The position numbers were made by a program, and so were the translations under genes. A DNA stretch of 64,000 nucleotides from NCBI GenBank assembly GCA_017308235.1, contig JAFKFL010000021.1, forward strand, positions 62,001-126,000, read 5' to 3'. Positions 1 through 7,492 of the stretch are shown piece after piece (the stretch's first letter is position 1; every line of letters starts with the position of its first letter). The notes under the pieces are model-generated. The model was not told the origin of the DNA. It searched no databases and saw only the letters and a program-made list of their open reading frames with translations. The DNA is from Alphaproteobacteria bacterium. Lineage in GTDB: Bacteria; Pseudomonadota; Alphaproteobacteria; Reyranellales; Reyranellaceae.

Positions 1-185
1 TTGCGTTCACGATCGACCGCTCCGGCCGCGTGCTATCGGCGCGCCTGGTGCGCTCGGCCGGCGACTCCGCGCTCGATACTGAGGCCGCCTCGCTGCCGCG
101 CCGCGCCAGTCCCGTTCCCGCCCCGCCGCCCGATGTCGGCGGTGGTTCAATCACACTCGCCGTTCCAATCAGGTTCAGTCGATGA
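1..185 (+). CDS. TonB-family protein, C-terminal fragment (5' end outside window)
   Basis: Reading from base 3, an open frame without a start runs to a TGA at 183-185. It begins AFTIDRSGRVLSARLVRSAG and ends in a strand-like ITLAVPIRFSR tail. The first part is the characteristic central strand-helix of the TonB C-terminal domain (energy transducer that contacts TonB-dependent outer-membrane receptors from the periplasm), followed by a Pro-rich stretch and a final beta strand. Only about 60 residues are visible, so the membrane anchor and Pro-rich spacer cannot be checked. This is probably chromosomal or cargo DNA beside the conjugation module. The family call is fairly good; the exact paralogue is unknown. 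Confidence 0.7.
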   Translation, partial: AFTIDRSGRVLSARLVRSAGDSALDTEAASLPRRASPVPAPPPDVGGGSITLAVPIRFSR

Positions 186-337
186 TCTCAGCAAATCTCA
201 CACGAACGAACCCTCAGACGACGAGCTTGTCACTTCGCTCAACGGCGTCAGCGCCGCGCTGGCGCGGGTGGCGAAACTCGTGAAGTAGCACAGTCGAAAC
301 CGAAAGCCGCCCTATCCGGCACACAAGGAGATCGCCC

Positions 338-829
338 ATGCTGACGCTGGTCAAGGATGCCGATGTTCCCGTTCAGCCGGCTGCGCCACCGCCAGAACGA
401 CGGCCGAGATCGACGCTGCGCGAGAGCAACTATAACCGTCGCCGATTCCTCGCCTGGCTGCACGACGAGGTGGCGGTGCTGCGTGCGCTCGGCATGGATC
501 ATCGCCGCATCGCCGCGCAACTCGACATCGCGGAGCATGACGTGCGAGCATTCTGTCCGAAACCGAAGGAGAAGATCCTGCGCCGCCATCTTCCCCGTCG
601 CGCTGTTGAGGCGCTCCTTCATGGCCGTCACGCCTCAATTGGCGGTCGAACCGTTGCCAAGCGCAGTCGCTACCTCGTCGAGATCGCCAGTGCCTATACT
701 TGGAATGAGCTCATGTCCGAATCCGGGGTCGGCACTGTCACGGCCTCAGAAATACGTTTGTGGCTCGAGGAGCGAGGAGCCGCACTGCGGGATGATGAGG
801 ATGACCAGCATCGGTCGGCGCAATGGTGA
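338..829 (+). CDS. Orphan protein with HTH-like and alpha-CTD-like segments
   Basis: A 163-aa protein I cannot name. A good ribosome site (AAGGAG) lies 8 bases before the ATG. Two parts look DNA-binding. Around residues 55-75 a helix-turn-helix-like stretch reads ALGMDHRRIAAQLDIAEHDV. Around residues 125-150 the sequence ELMSESGVGTVTASEIRLWL resembles the helix-hairpin-helix of the RNA polymerase alpha-subunit C-terminal domain. The tail is acidic. No membrane segment or signal peptide is visible. It stands alone, about 150 bases after the TonB-like gene and 160 before the LysR gene on the same strand. A role as a small DNA-binding accessory factor is an inference from these two motifs only. 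Confidence 0.6.
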   Translation: MLTLVKDADVPVQPAAPPPERRPRSTLRESNYNRRRFLAWLHDEVAVLRALGMDHRRIAAQLDIAEHDVRAFCPKPKEKILRRHLPRRAVEALLHGRHASIGGRTVAKRSRYLVEIASAYTWNELMSESGVGTVTASEIRLWLEERGAALRDDEDDQHRSAQW

Positions 830-989
830 TCGTCCGATAATGCCGATTGCGAGCGAGGTCCGATCCCGTCCGGATCTGGGATCAGCTATTCGCATCGAGT
901 GCCGTAGGCTGCCTGCATCCGACAGCGTCTGGATCGCGCCGCCTGAATGCAGAGACCTGCTTCACGTCTCGAGGGTGGAGACAGGGTGA

Positions 990-1871
990 ATGGAGCTTCG
1001 TCATCTCCGGCATTTTGTCGCGGTCGCCGAGGAACTGCACTTCCAGCGCGCAGCCGATCGCATCGGCATCGAGCAATCGCCCTTGTCGCGTTCGATCCGG
1101 AATCTCGAACAGCAGCTGGGCGTGATGTTGTTTGAGCGGACACGGCGGTCGACCAGGCTGACTCTGGCTGGCGAACGACTCTTTGTTCACGCCCGTGCGC
1201 TCCTGGCGGCTGCCGACGAAGCGCGCCTCGATGTGCGCACGAAAGACGGCGATCGGACCGGCCATCTTCATATTGGTGTTTGCGACGGTGTGCCGCTGCC
1301 GCGTCTCGCTCGCCTGCTTGCGTCGCTCAGGCAGACGACTCCGCATATCAGCGTGCATGTGCATGAAATGTCCTTGGTGCAGAAGGTCTATGAACTGCGA
1401 TGCGGATTCCTCGACGCTGCGCTCGCGCCGGAGAGCGGATATGGCAAGGGCATCGTTTCCGAGGCGATCTGGCGAGATCCGCTGATCGCAGTTATGCCAA
1501 GTAAGCATCCGCTGACGCAGAGGAAACAAGTCGCTTTGGTCGACGTGGTTCTGGAACCGCTCGTGCTATGCCAACGGGATACGGGCCTTGGCCATCAATG
1601 CCAGATCGAGCAGATCATCCGCACGGTGACAGCGACGCCGAACATCACTGATACGGCGGCAACACTTAGCATGTTAGTCGCGCTGGTGATTGCCGGATAT
1701 GGCATCGGGCTCGCCACCACCGCCCAACTTGAAGCCGTCAGCGCGAGCGAGCTGGTGCTGCGCCCGTTGTCCGATGTGAGCAAATTGGTCAAGACTTGGC
1801 TGATGATGCGCGCGGAAACGCCAGCCGAGCCGTTAGCTCGCTTTATCGAGCACGCGCGCCGGCCGACTTGA
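990..1871 (+). CDS. LysR-family transcriptional regulator
   Basis: A 293-aa regulator with the usual LysR layout: a winged helix-turn-helix in residues 1-60 (starting MELRHLRHFVAVAEELHFQRA, with SPLSRSIRNLEQQLG as recognition helix) and a periplasmic-binding-like effector domain from about residue 90. The length is normal for the family (about 300). The start at 990 is the only one that keeps the full first helix; a purine-rich GGAG lies upstream. It is convergent with the trb operon and its last 39 bases overlap the 3' end of the DUF2274 gene. A LysR gene at this end of trb loci is common in Rhizobiales ICEs. Its effector and targets cannot be read from the sequence. Confidence 0.92.
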   Translation: MELRHLRHFVAVAEELHFQRAADRIGIEQSPLSRSIRNLEQQLGVMLFERTRRSTRLTLAGERLFVHARALLAAADEARLDVRTKDGDRTGHLHIGVCDGVPLPRLARLLASLRQTTPHISVHVHEMSLVQKVYELRCGFLDAALAPESGYGKGIVSEAIWRDPLIAVMPSKHPLTQRKQVALVDVVLEPLVLCQRDTGLGHQCQIEQIIRTVTATPNITDTAATLSMLVALVIAGYGIGLATTAQLEAVSASELVLRPLSDVSKLVKTWLMMRAETPAEPLARFIEHARRPT

Positions 1872-2096
1872 CCGGCTTGCGCGTCCAGAGCACGCCGCTC
1901 GGAATCCCTTGTCGCGCGCCATGAAGGTTTCAAGCATGAGCGGCGCCAGGGTTGTTGCATCGACCGGCGTGCCGTTCAGTTCGGAATGAAGTGCGGCATA
2001 ACGATCGAGATTCTCGCGCAACTCGGTGCTGACCGTGAGCGTCAGCTTGACGAATTCCGACTTTGGGATCGGCCCAAGGCTGAGTTTCTTGGTCAA
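1833..2096 (-). CDS. DUF2274 protein, last gene of the trb operon
   Basis: An 87-aa protein starting MTKKLSLGPIPKSEFVKLTL, the pattern of the DUF2274 family, which is nearly always found directly after trbI in alphaproteobacterial conjugation loci. The centre (ELRENLDRYAALHSE) resembles a ribbon-helix-helix, so a small regulatory or assembly role is plausible but unproven. Its ATG overlaps the trbI stop (ATGA at 2093-2096), which indicates translational coupling. The 3' end overlaps the convergent LysR gene. The C-terminal residues (SGRASRSSRPARVLDKAS) are basic and low-complexity and may be an unselected tail read through the overlap. Confidence 0.85.
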   Translation of the reverse strand: MTKKLSLGPIPKSEFVKLTLTVSTELRENLDRYAALHSELNGTPVDATTLAPLMLETFMARDKGFRAACSGRASRSSRPARVLDKAS

Positions 2097-3364
2097 TCGT
2101 CCCTCCCGATGTTGGCGGTGAGCGGTGCGGCCTGATAGGGCCGCAAGATGAGATCCTTGTTGACGATGACGCGGACGGGAAAGCCGGGCCGCACGGTCAA
2201 GGTCGGCTGGATGTTGAGGTTTCGGCGCGTGATTTGCTGCCCGACATCGTTGATGGTGTCCTGGAATCCACTGCGCGTCGCGATGATGACGCGATTGCCG
2301 TTGGTGCTGCGGTTTACCGGCGCGGCCAGTTGTGCGCCAACGCCAAGCACCGATGAGAGCACGGCGCCGCCGATCAGGCGGAGCCAGTGATTGTCGACCT
2401 CGTCCTCCAGCCCCGCATAGCCGGCGGTGTCGACGCCGGAGAGCCGGTCCAGCACGATGGATGAGCCGTCCGGCATGACGATGCGATTCCAGACCAGCAG
2501 CACGCGGCTCTGGCCGAAAGCGACGCCGGAATCGTATTGGCCGATCAGCCGCGTGCCCTGCGGGATGAGCAGATGTCTGCCGCTCACGGTGTCGTAGACG
2601 TTTTCGGTGACGTTGCCGATGATCTGCCCGGGCAGGTCGGAATTGATGCCGGTCACCAGTGCGGCGGGAATAATCGTGCCCGCCATGACCTGATACGGCG
2701 AGCGCGGCGTTTGCAGCGTGCCGGAGCCGTAGATTTTCTGGTCGGTCTCGCGGTTCAGGAAGGCTTGCTTGCGATCCTGCATATTCTGCGTGGTCACGGC
2801 GTCGACCGGCGCGTTGGTCGGCTCCGCGCCGGGTGCGGGAATCGCCGTCAGGCCCCCGCCATTCGGCTCCGGTGGCGCGGTCGTCGCGGCGGCGACGTCC
2901 TGCCTCGGCCGGATCGACTGGAAGAAGACGGCGGCCTTGGCGGCGGCTTCCGCCTCCTGCTGCGCGCGCAGCATCGCCGCCCGCCGCGCATCTTCTTCCG
3001 GATCGGGGCGGAAGTTCGGGCGTTCGGGCATTTGCGGGATACCGGCCTCACGTTCGGAGCGAACGATCGGCCCGCCCAGCTCGCCGGGCAGCGGGGCGCC
3101 GAGCCGCGGCGGCTGGACCTGGGTGTAGTCGCGCGGCAGGGTTTGCAGACCTTCGGCCGGATTGACGCGATCGGTGCTGTAGAGTTCGTCGCCGGTCGGC
3201 TTGTCGCGATCCTTGTATTGGAGCGCCCAGATCATGGCGCCGAGCACGGCGGCTGCGGAGACGCCCGCGAGCGCGATCAGGGTCCAGCGGTTGAGCCGCG
3301 TCACAGGCTTCGGCCGCGCGCGGATGGTGAGATTCGGCGGCTGGGATTTTGGCGGTGTGGTCAT
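2093..3364 (-). CDS. trbI: TrbI, VirB10-like conjugation protein
   Basis: A 423-aa inner-membrane-anchored, periplasm-spanning component of the type IV secretion channel (VirB10 family), which links the inner-membrane ATPases to the outer-membrane TrbG. A single membrane segment (WTLIALAGVSAAAVLGAMIW) lies at about residues 27-47 after a short Pro-rich cytoplasmic tail. A long Pro/Ala/Glu-rich linker follows (about 60-220), then the conserved beta-barrel domain starting near YQVMAGTIIPAALVTGINSD. The C-terminus has the typical NKDLILRPY motif. It overlaps trbG by 4 bases (ATGA). Length and motifs are normal. Confidence 0.96.
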   Translation of the reverse strand: MTTPPKSQPPNLTIRARPKPVTRLNRWTLIALAGVSAAAVLGAMIWALQYKDRDKPTGDELYSTDRVNPAEGLQTLPRDYTQVQPPRLGAPLPGELGGPIVRSEREAGIPQMPERPNFRPDPEEDARRAAMLRAQQEAEAAAKAAVFFQSIRPRQDVAAATTAPPEPNGGGLTAIPAPGAEPTNAPVDAVTTQNMQDRKQAFLNRETDQKIYGSGTLQTPRSPYQVMAGTIIPAALVTGINSDLPGQIIGNVTENVYDTVSGRHLLIPQGTRLIGQYDSGVAFGQSRVLLVWNRIVMPDGSSIVLDRLSGVDTAGYAGLEDEVDNHWLRLIGGAVLSSVLGVGAQLAAPVNRSTNGNRVIIATRSGFQDTINDVGQQITRRNLNIQPTLTVRPGFPVRVIVNKDLILRPYQAAPLTANIGRDD

Positions 3365-4353
3365 AGTCCGAACAGCCCCCGCCGTATGCCGTCAGTGCGC
3401 GAGATGCGCACGACCTGCTGTTTCTCGCCGCCGAGACGCAGTTCGGCCGCGCCGAACAAGCGATCGACGACGTAATAAGGCGGCTTCGCCCGGTAGTTCA
3501 CGAGCTGGTTTTCGCCGGTCGGTCCGACGACGAACAGCGGCGGAAGCTCGCCTTGCGCGATGCCGGCCGGAAACTGGATATAGACCTTCTCGCCGTCGTC
3601 GAAGACGCGCACCGGCCGCCACGACGGCGTATCGCCGGTGATCTCGTAGCGGAATTGGACGCGATCAAGCTCGACCGCGTTGGCGACCGGCGTCGCCGTT
3701 TCCACACGCTCGTTCTGGCGTTGCAGCGCCATCAACCGATCGTGCGGGTACTGCCACGAGACGGAGGCCATCCATGTCTGCGGCGTCGATGTCAGTTCGA
3801 GAAGATAGGTTCGGCGGTTGGTGTTGATGACCAAGTTGGTCTTGAGGTCGGGCCGCGTCGGCTTCACCAGAATATGCGTCTGCTTGGCGTTGCCGTTGCC
3901 GCTTGTCGTATCGCCGATCACCCAGCGCACGGTGTCGCCGGCGGAGACGGAAACCAGATCCTCGTTGGTCTGAAGCGCGATGTCAGTCACCTTCTCGGGA
4001 CTGGCATAGACTTGATAAAGCGCACCGGCGGAATAAGGCCAGACCTGCGTGGCATTGATGTAGCCGGACCGTGTCGGCTGAATGCGCGCGGCAGCGTTGG
4101 CGCTCGTCACACGCTCCTTCGGATCAGCCGGCTCCGGTACCCCACCTTTGCGGGGCAGCGGTTTCAACTGACCGGGCAGCGGTAAAGGCTCTGGCAAGGG
4201 CACCACCTCGACCGAACTGGCCGGCTCGGCGATGCGCGTCGCCTCGAACGGCTCGTCGAGGGAGATTTCAGGCGACGGCGTCTTGATCGCACAGCCGGCG
4301 AGCAGCGCAGCCGAAGACAACAGAAGAAGATGGACGGGCGACATGCGGACCAT
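3361..4353 (-). CDS. trbG: TrbG, VirB9-like conjugation lipoprotein
   Basis: A 330-aa outer-membrane-associated part of the secretion channel, of the VirB9/CagX type. The N-terminus is a lipoprotein signal: a hydrophobic run ending in LLAGC, with Cys21 as the predicted lipidation site. The middle contains the family strand pattern VWPYSAGALYQVYASPEKV and VRWVIGDT. The C-terminal domain, from about residue 235, carries RPVRVFDDGEKVYIQFP, typical of the part that packs against VirB10/TrbI and VirB7-like lipids. It lies 15 bases after trbF and overlaps trbI by 4 bases. It is complete and shows no oddities. Confidence 0.95.
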   Translation of the reverse strand: MVRMSPVHLLLLSSAALLAGCAIKTPSPEISLDEPFEATRIAEPASSVEVVPLPEPLPLPGQLKPLPRKGGVPEPADPKERVTSANAAARIQPTRSGYINATQVWPYSAGALYQVYASPEKVTDIALQTNEDLVSVSAGDTVRWVIGDTTSGNGNAKQTHILVKPTRPDLKTNLVINTNRRTYLLELTSTPQTWMASVSWQYPHDRLMALQRQNERVETATPVANAVELDRVQFRYEITGDTPSWRPVRVFDDGEKVYIQFPAGIAQGELPPLFVVGPTGENQLVNYRAKPPYYVVDRLFGAAELRLGGEKQQVVRISRTDGIRRGLFGL

Positions 4354-4368
4354 GATGCGGTTACTCCC

Positions 4369-5064
4369 TCACGACCCGCCGGGACCGAGTTCGCGGCTCC
4401 AGTTGATGCCGTTGATAAAAATACCGAGTGGATTCTTACGCAGCCGGTCTTCGGTGCGCGGTGGTTGCAGAACGATTGTGATGATGGCGGTCCAGCGATC
4501 GGTGCCGGCGAGTTGGTTGTTCTCGTAATGCCGTTCGATCCAGCGGATCTGGAACGACGACTCGGACGCCCGCACGACACTCGTGACCTCGACAGCGACA
4601 GACGCCTTGCCGACCTTTGAGAATGGATCATTGGCTCGGGCATAATCATTAAGCGCCGCGCCACCGCGATCGGTGGTGAAGTCATAGGCTTCAAGCCAAT
4701 TCTGACGGACGACGATCGGATCGGTTGGGAGTGCGCGGACGTTCTGGATGAAGTGGGCGAGTGAATGCGCGATCTGCGCATCGGTTGGCCGATAGGCTTC
4801 GATGGCCGGGCCGATCGCCTTGACTTGGCCGAGTTGATCGACCTCCACGACATAAGGTGTGACGGTCGAGCGGCCGGCTTGGTAGAGCAACCCGCCGGCC
4901 ATGCCGATGGCGAGCGTGAGGCAGCCGAACGACATCAGCCGCCAGTTGCGGGCCTGAATGCGGGCGGAGCCAATCCGCTCGTCCCAGAGTTGGCCTGCGG
5001 CCTGATACGGCGTCGTCGGTTCGGGGGTTTCGGAATAGCGCACGCTGGCGCGTTTGAAGCGCAT
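4369..5064 (-). CDS. trbF: TrbF, VirB8-like conjugation protein
   Basis: A 231-aa bitopic inner-membrane protein of the VirB8 family, an assembly factor of the mating-pair channel. A basic N-terminus (RFKRASVRYSETPEP) is followed by one membrane segment at about residues 46-66 (SFGCLTLAIGMAGGLLYQAG). A periplasmic NTF2-like domain ends in the family motif NPLGIFINGINWSREL. The conserved start YSETPEPTTPYQAAGQLWDE is diagnostic for TrbF. It sits 3 bases from trbL and 15 from trbG in the same operon. Confidence 0.95.
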   Translation of the reverse strand: MRFKRASVRYSETPEPTTPYQAAGQLWDERIGSARIQARNWRLMSFGCLTLAIGMAGGLLYQAGRSTVTPYVVEVDQLGQVKAIGPAIEAYRPTDAQIAHSLAHFIQNVRALPTDPIVVRQNWLEAYDFTTDRGGAALNDYARANDPFSKVGKASVAVEVTSVVRASESSFQIRWIERHYENNQLAGTDRWTAIITIVLQPPRTEDRLRKNPLGIFINGINWSRELGPGGS

Positions 5065-5067
5065 CGG

Positions 5068-6414
5068 TCAGTTCTCCTGTCGCAATGAAGGGTTGGCGCC
5101 CGATCCGCCGTGATCGCCGGAGCGCAAGGTGTGCGCGGCCATTGTCGCACCATGCGTCGCCTGCGAGCCGCGTGAGCCATGCCGGAAGCGGTTCGCCCAT
5201 GCCGGTGCATTGCCCGAGGCGCCGCCTGCGGCGGCTTGCATTCCCGCTGTCGAGGTGCCGCATGTGGCGGTCCATGCGCCGTGCGATCCTCGGGCTGCGC
5301 TCTGGTGCATCGCGCCGGTCATGCGGGATGCGAAGTTGCGGCCAGCTTGGATGAATGCGCCGCCTCCGGCACTTGCGACGCCGGCGAGGCCGGCGCCGAG
5401 GGCTGCCGCGCCCGAGGCGCCCGATGTCGCGCGTGCCAGCCCGAATGCTGTGCGGGCGCCACCCGACATGGATGAAGCAGCTTTGACGCCGCTGCTGACG
5501 GCTGCTCCTCCCAGACGAGCGGCGCCCGCGGCCGCGGCCCCTCCCGCCACGGCCAATCCGCCAGCCGCCAGCGCGGTGCCTGCTGCTGCACCTGCGCCGA
5601 GTTGCGGGGCGCCGGAGACAAGTCCGGTGGCGATGGATGGACCGAAAATGCCGAGGCCGAGCATGGCGAGTGACGCGAGCATGATCGCGAGCGCATGATC
5701 GATCGACGGCTCAGAGGGTGCTGAGGCACGAAACTCGGCGAAAAGGCCGTTGCCGATGCCGACGATGACGGCGAGCACGAGAATCTTGATGCCGGATGAG
5801 ATGACGTGGCCGAGCACACGTTCGGCGAGAAAGGCGGTCTTATTCCAGAGCGCGAACGGCACAAGCACGAAGCCGGCCAATGTTGTCAGCTTGAATTCCA
5901 GCAACGTGACAAAGAGTTGCACCGCCAACACGAAAAAGCTGATGATGACGACCAGCCAAGCGAGAAACAGGACGGCGATCGTGTCGATATTTGAAAAGAC
6001 GGAGGTGAAGCCGGACAGTTCGCCAATCTGCTGAAGGATCGGGCGGCCGGCATCCATGCCAACCGACGCAAGTTTGCCGGCGCGCAGAAAGTCATCCGCT
6101 GAAAGACCTGAGCCGGCGGCCTTCAGGCCAAGACCGCTGAAGGACTTGAAGATGATCCCGGCGAGCGTGTTGAAGTTCGTGATGATGTAGGCGAAGGCGC
6201 CGACATAGAGTACCTTCTTGATGAGTTTGGCGAGTATTTCGTCATGACCTGCCGCAAACGCCCAGAAGAGTCCGGCGAGCGAAATGTCGATGACAATGAG
6301 CGTGGCGGATAGAAAGGCAATCTCGCCGCCGAGCAGACCGAATCCGCTGTCGATATATTGCGAGAACGTGTCGGTGAAGCGGTCGATGACAGAGAGATTG
6401 TCCATCGTCATCAC
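5068..6414 (-). CDS. trbL: TrbL, polytopic VirB6-like channel protein
   Basis: A 448-aa inner-membrane protein of the VirB6/TrbL family, which forms part of the inner-membrane platform. Residues about 30-260 hold six or so hydrophobic segments (for example LAWLVVIISFFVLAVQLFVT and ILVLAVIVGIGNGLFAEF). The remainder is Ala/Gly-rich and low in complexity, the usual TrbL tail, ending in a Gly/Ser/His-rich stretch. The family N-terminus NLSVIDRFTDTFSQYIDSGF is clear. It overlaps trbK-alt by 4 bases and precedes trbF by 3. Confidence 0.94.
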   Translation of the reverse strand: MMTMDNLSVIDRFTDTFSQYIDSGFGLLGGEIAFLSATLIVIDISLAGLFWAFAAGHDEILAKLIKKVLYVGAFAYIITNFNTLAGIIFKSFSGLGLKAAGSGLSADDFLRAGKLASVGMDAGRPILQQIGELSGFTSVFSNIDTIAVLFLAWLVVIISFFVLAVQLFVTLLEFKLTTLAGFVLVPFALWNKTAFLAERVLGHVISSGIKILVLAVIVGIGNGLFAEFRASAPSEPSIDHALAIMLASLAMLGLGIFGPSIATGLVSGAPQLGAGAAAGTALAAGGLAVAGGAAAAGAARLGGAAVSSGVKAASSMSGGARTAFGLARATSGASGAAALGAGLAGVASAGGGAFIQAGRNFASRMTGAMHQSAARGSHGAWTATCGTSTAGMQAAAGGASGNAPAWANRFRHGSRGSQATHGATMAAHTLRSGDHGGSGANPSLRQEN

Positions 6415-6743
6415 TTCGTGTTGGGCATGGCGGGTTGCGGCTTGGCGGCGCCTCCTTGCGGGCTCCCCTCTCTCTGTGAGGGAAATATCTCAACAGGATG
6501 CGGTGTGTAGGGCGTTCGTCCGTTGCCCATGAAGCGTTTGCGACGCGCCTGGCTCGCCATCTTGCAAAGCGCGTCGCCGGTGCCGCCCCAATCCTGCGAG
6601 CACCACTTCTGGATTTCGCGCAGCCGATCTGGATCGGCTGCAAGAGTGTCGACCGTGTCGGTTGCGCGTGCGGGCGAGATCAGAACAACCGCATCCGCGC
6701 CAATCGCGAGAGCAACGCCGAGCCGGGCAAGACGTGCGAGCAT
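6411..6743 (-). CDS. TrbK-alt, putative entry-exclusion protein
   Basis: A 110-aa small exported protein in the trbJ-trbL slot where entry-exclusion proteins sit. Residues 1-28 form a hydrophobic, signal-like N-terminus, without a clear lipobox Cys, unlike classical TrbK lipoproteins. The diagnostic core is WCSQDWGGTGDALC followed by a basic RRKRFMGN segment, which matches the 'TrbK-alt' family seen in alphaproteobacterial trb loci. The C-terminus is Pro-rich and divergent. The role, blocking redundant conjugation into cells already carrying the element, is inferred from family and position. Confidence 0.8.
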   Translation of the reverse strand: MLARLARLGVALAIGADAVVLISPARATDTVDTLAADPDRLREIQKWCSQDWGGTGDALCKMASQARRKRFMGNGRTPYTPHPVEIFPSQREGSPQGGAAKPQPAMPNTK

Positions 6744-6754
6744 GGGAGCCTCCT

Positions 6755-7492
6755 TCAGTTGCGAAACAGGCGAACTGTCGCTGGCGAATAGCTGCTGCCG
6801 CTTCCCATGAAGCGGCGGCGCACCTCGCGGGCGCGTTCTTCTTCGGCGATGGCGCGGGCCTGCTCCGTAGCGACGGCGCGGTCCTGCGCGAGCTTGAGCC
6901 GCGCGCTATCGATTGATTGCTTGGCACGAAGCGCGAGAAGCTGGTTGGTGGCTTGGGTCGCTTCGAGGATGCCGGCGGCCGACTGGCTGTGTGTAACCAG
7001 ATCGCCGAGGTTGTTTTCGTCGGTCGACAGATTCTCCGACACCTGGGCCTGCATCTTCATGGCGGTTTCGAGCGCATCGCGCGACCGCTCCCAGCGCGTC
7101 CGCGCGTCCTGAGTCATCTGATCGCCAGAGACGGACGCTGCGTATTGTTGCGGATAGAGTTGTTTGAACTGCTGCTCCATCGTCGCGACGTCGAAGCTCA
7201 ATCCCTTCGCTTCGCCAATGAGGCGTTCCGTCTGTGCGATGGTCCGCTTGAGGTCATTGAGGACGTTGAAGTCGAGGCTTGTCAGGTTCTTCGCCTGATT
7301 GATAAGCAATTTGGCCTGGTTCTGGAGCGACGTGATCTGAATGTTGATCTGCTCCAACGTCCGCGCCGCCGTGAGCACGTTCTGGCTGTAGTTGCTGGGA
7401 TCGAACACCACGAGCGCCGTGGCGGGCGTGGCGGGCGTGGCGAGTGCAATGCCCAGCGCACAGGCCCCGGCCACGAGAAACGATGTCTTCAT
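6755..7492 (-). CDS. trbJ: TrbJ, VirB5-like conjugation protein
   Basis: A 245-aa exported protein of the TrbJ/VirB5 family, a pilus-tip or periplasmic assembly component. The chosen ATG at 7492 gives a proper signal peptide (MKTSFLVAGACALGIALATP, cleavage near ATPATA) and has an AGGAGAT ribosome site. A longer frame upstream overlaps trbE and lacks these features. The mature part is mostly helical with coiled-coil stretches (QNVLTAARTLEQINIQITSL and a Glu/Arg-rich region near the end). It overlaps trbE by 4 bases (ATGA). Confidence 0.94.
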   Translation of the reverse strand: MKTSFLVAGACALGIALATPATPATALVVFDPSNYSQNVLTAARTLEQINIQITSLQNQAKLLINQAKNLTSLDFNVLNDLKRTIAQTERLIGEAKGLSFDVATMEQQFKQLYPQQYAASVSGDQMTQDARTRWERSRDALETAMKMQAQVSENLSTDENNLGDLVTHSQSAAGILEATQATNQLLALRAKQSIDSARLKLAQDRAVATEQARAIAEEERAREVRRRFMGSGSSYSPATVRLFRN

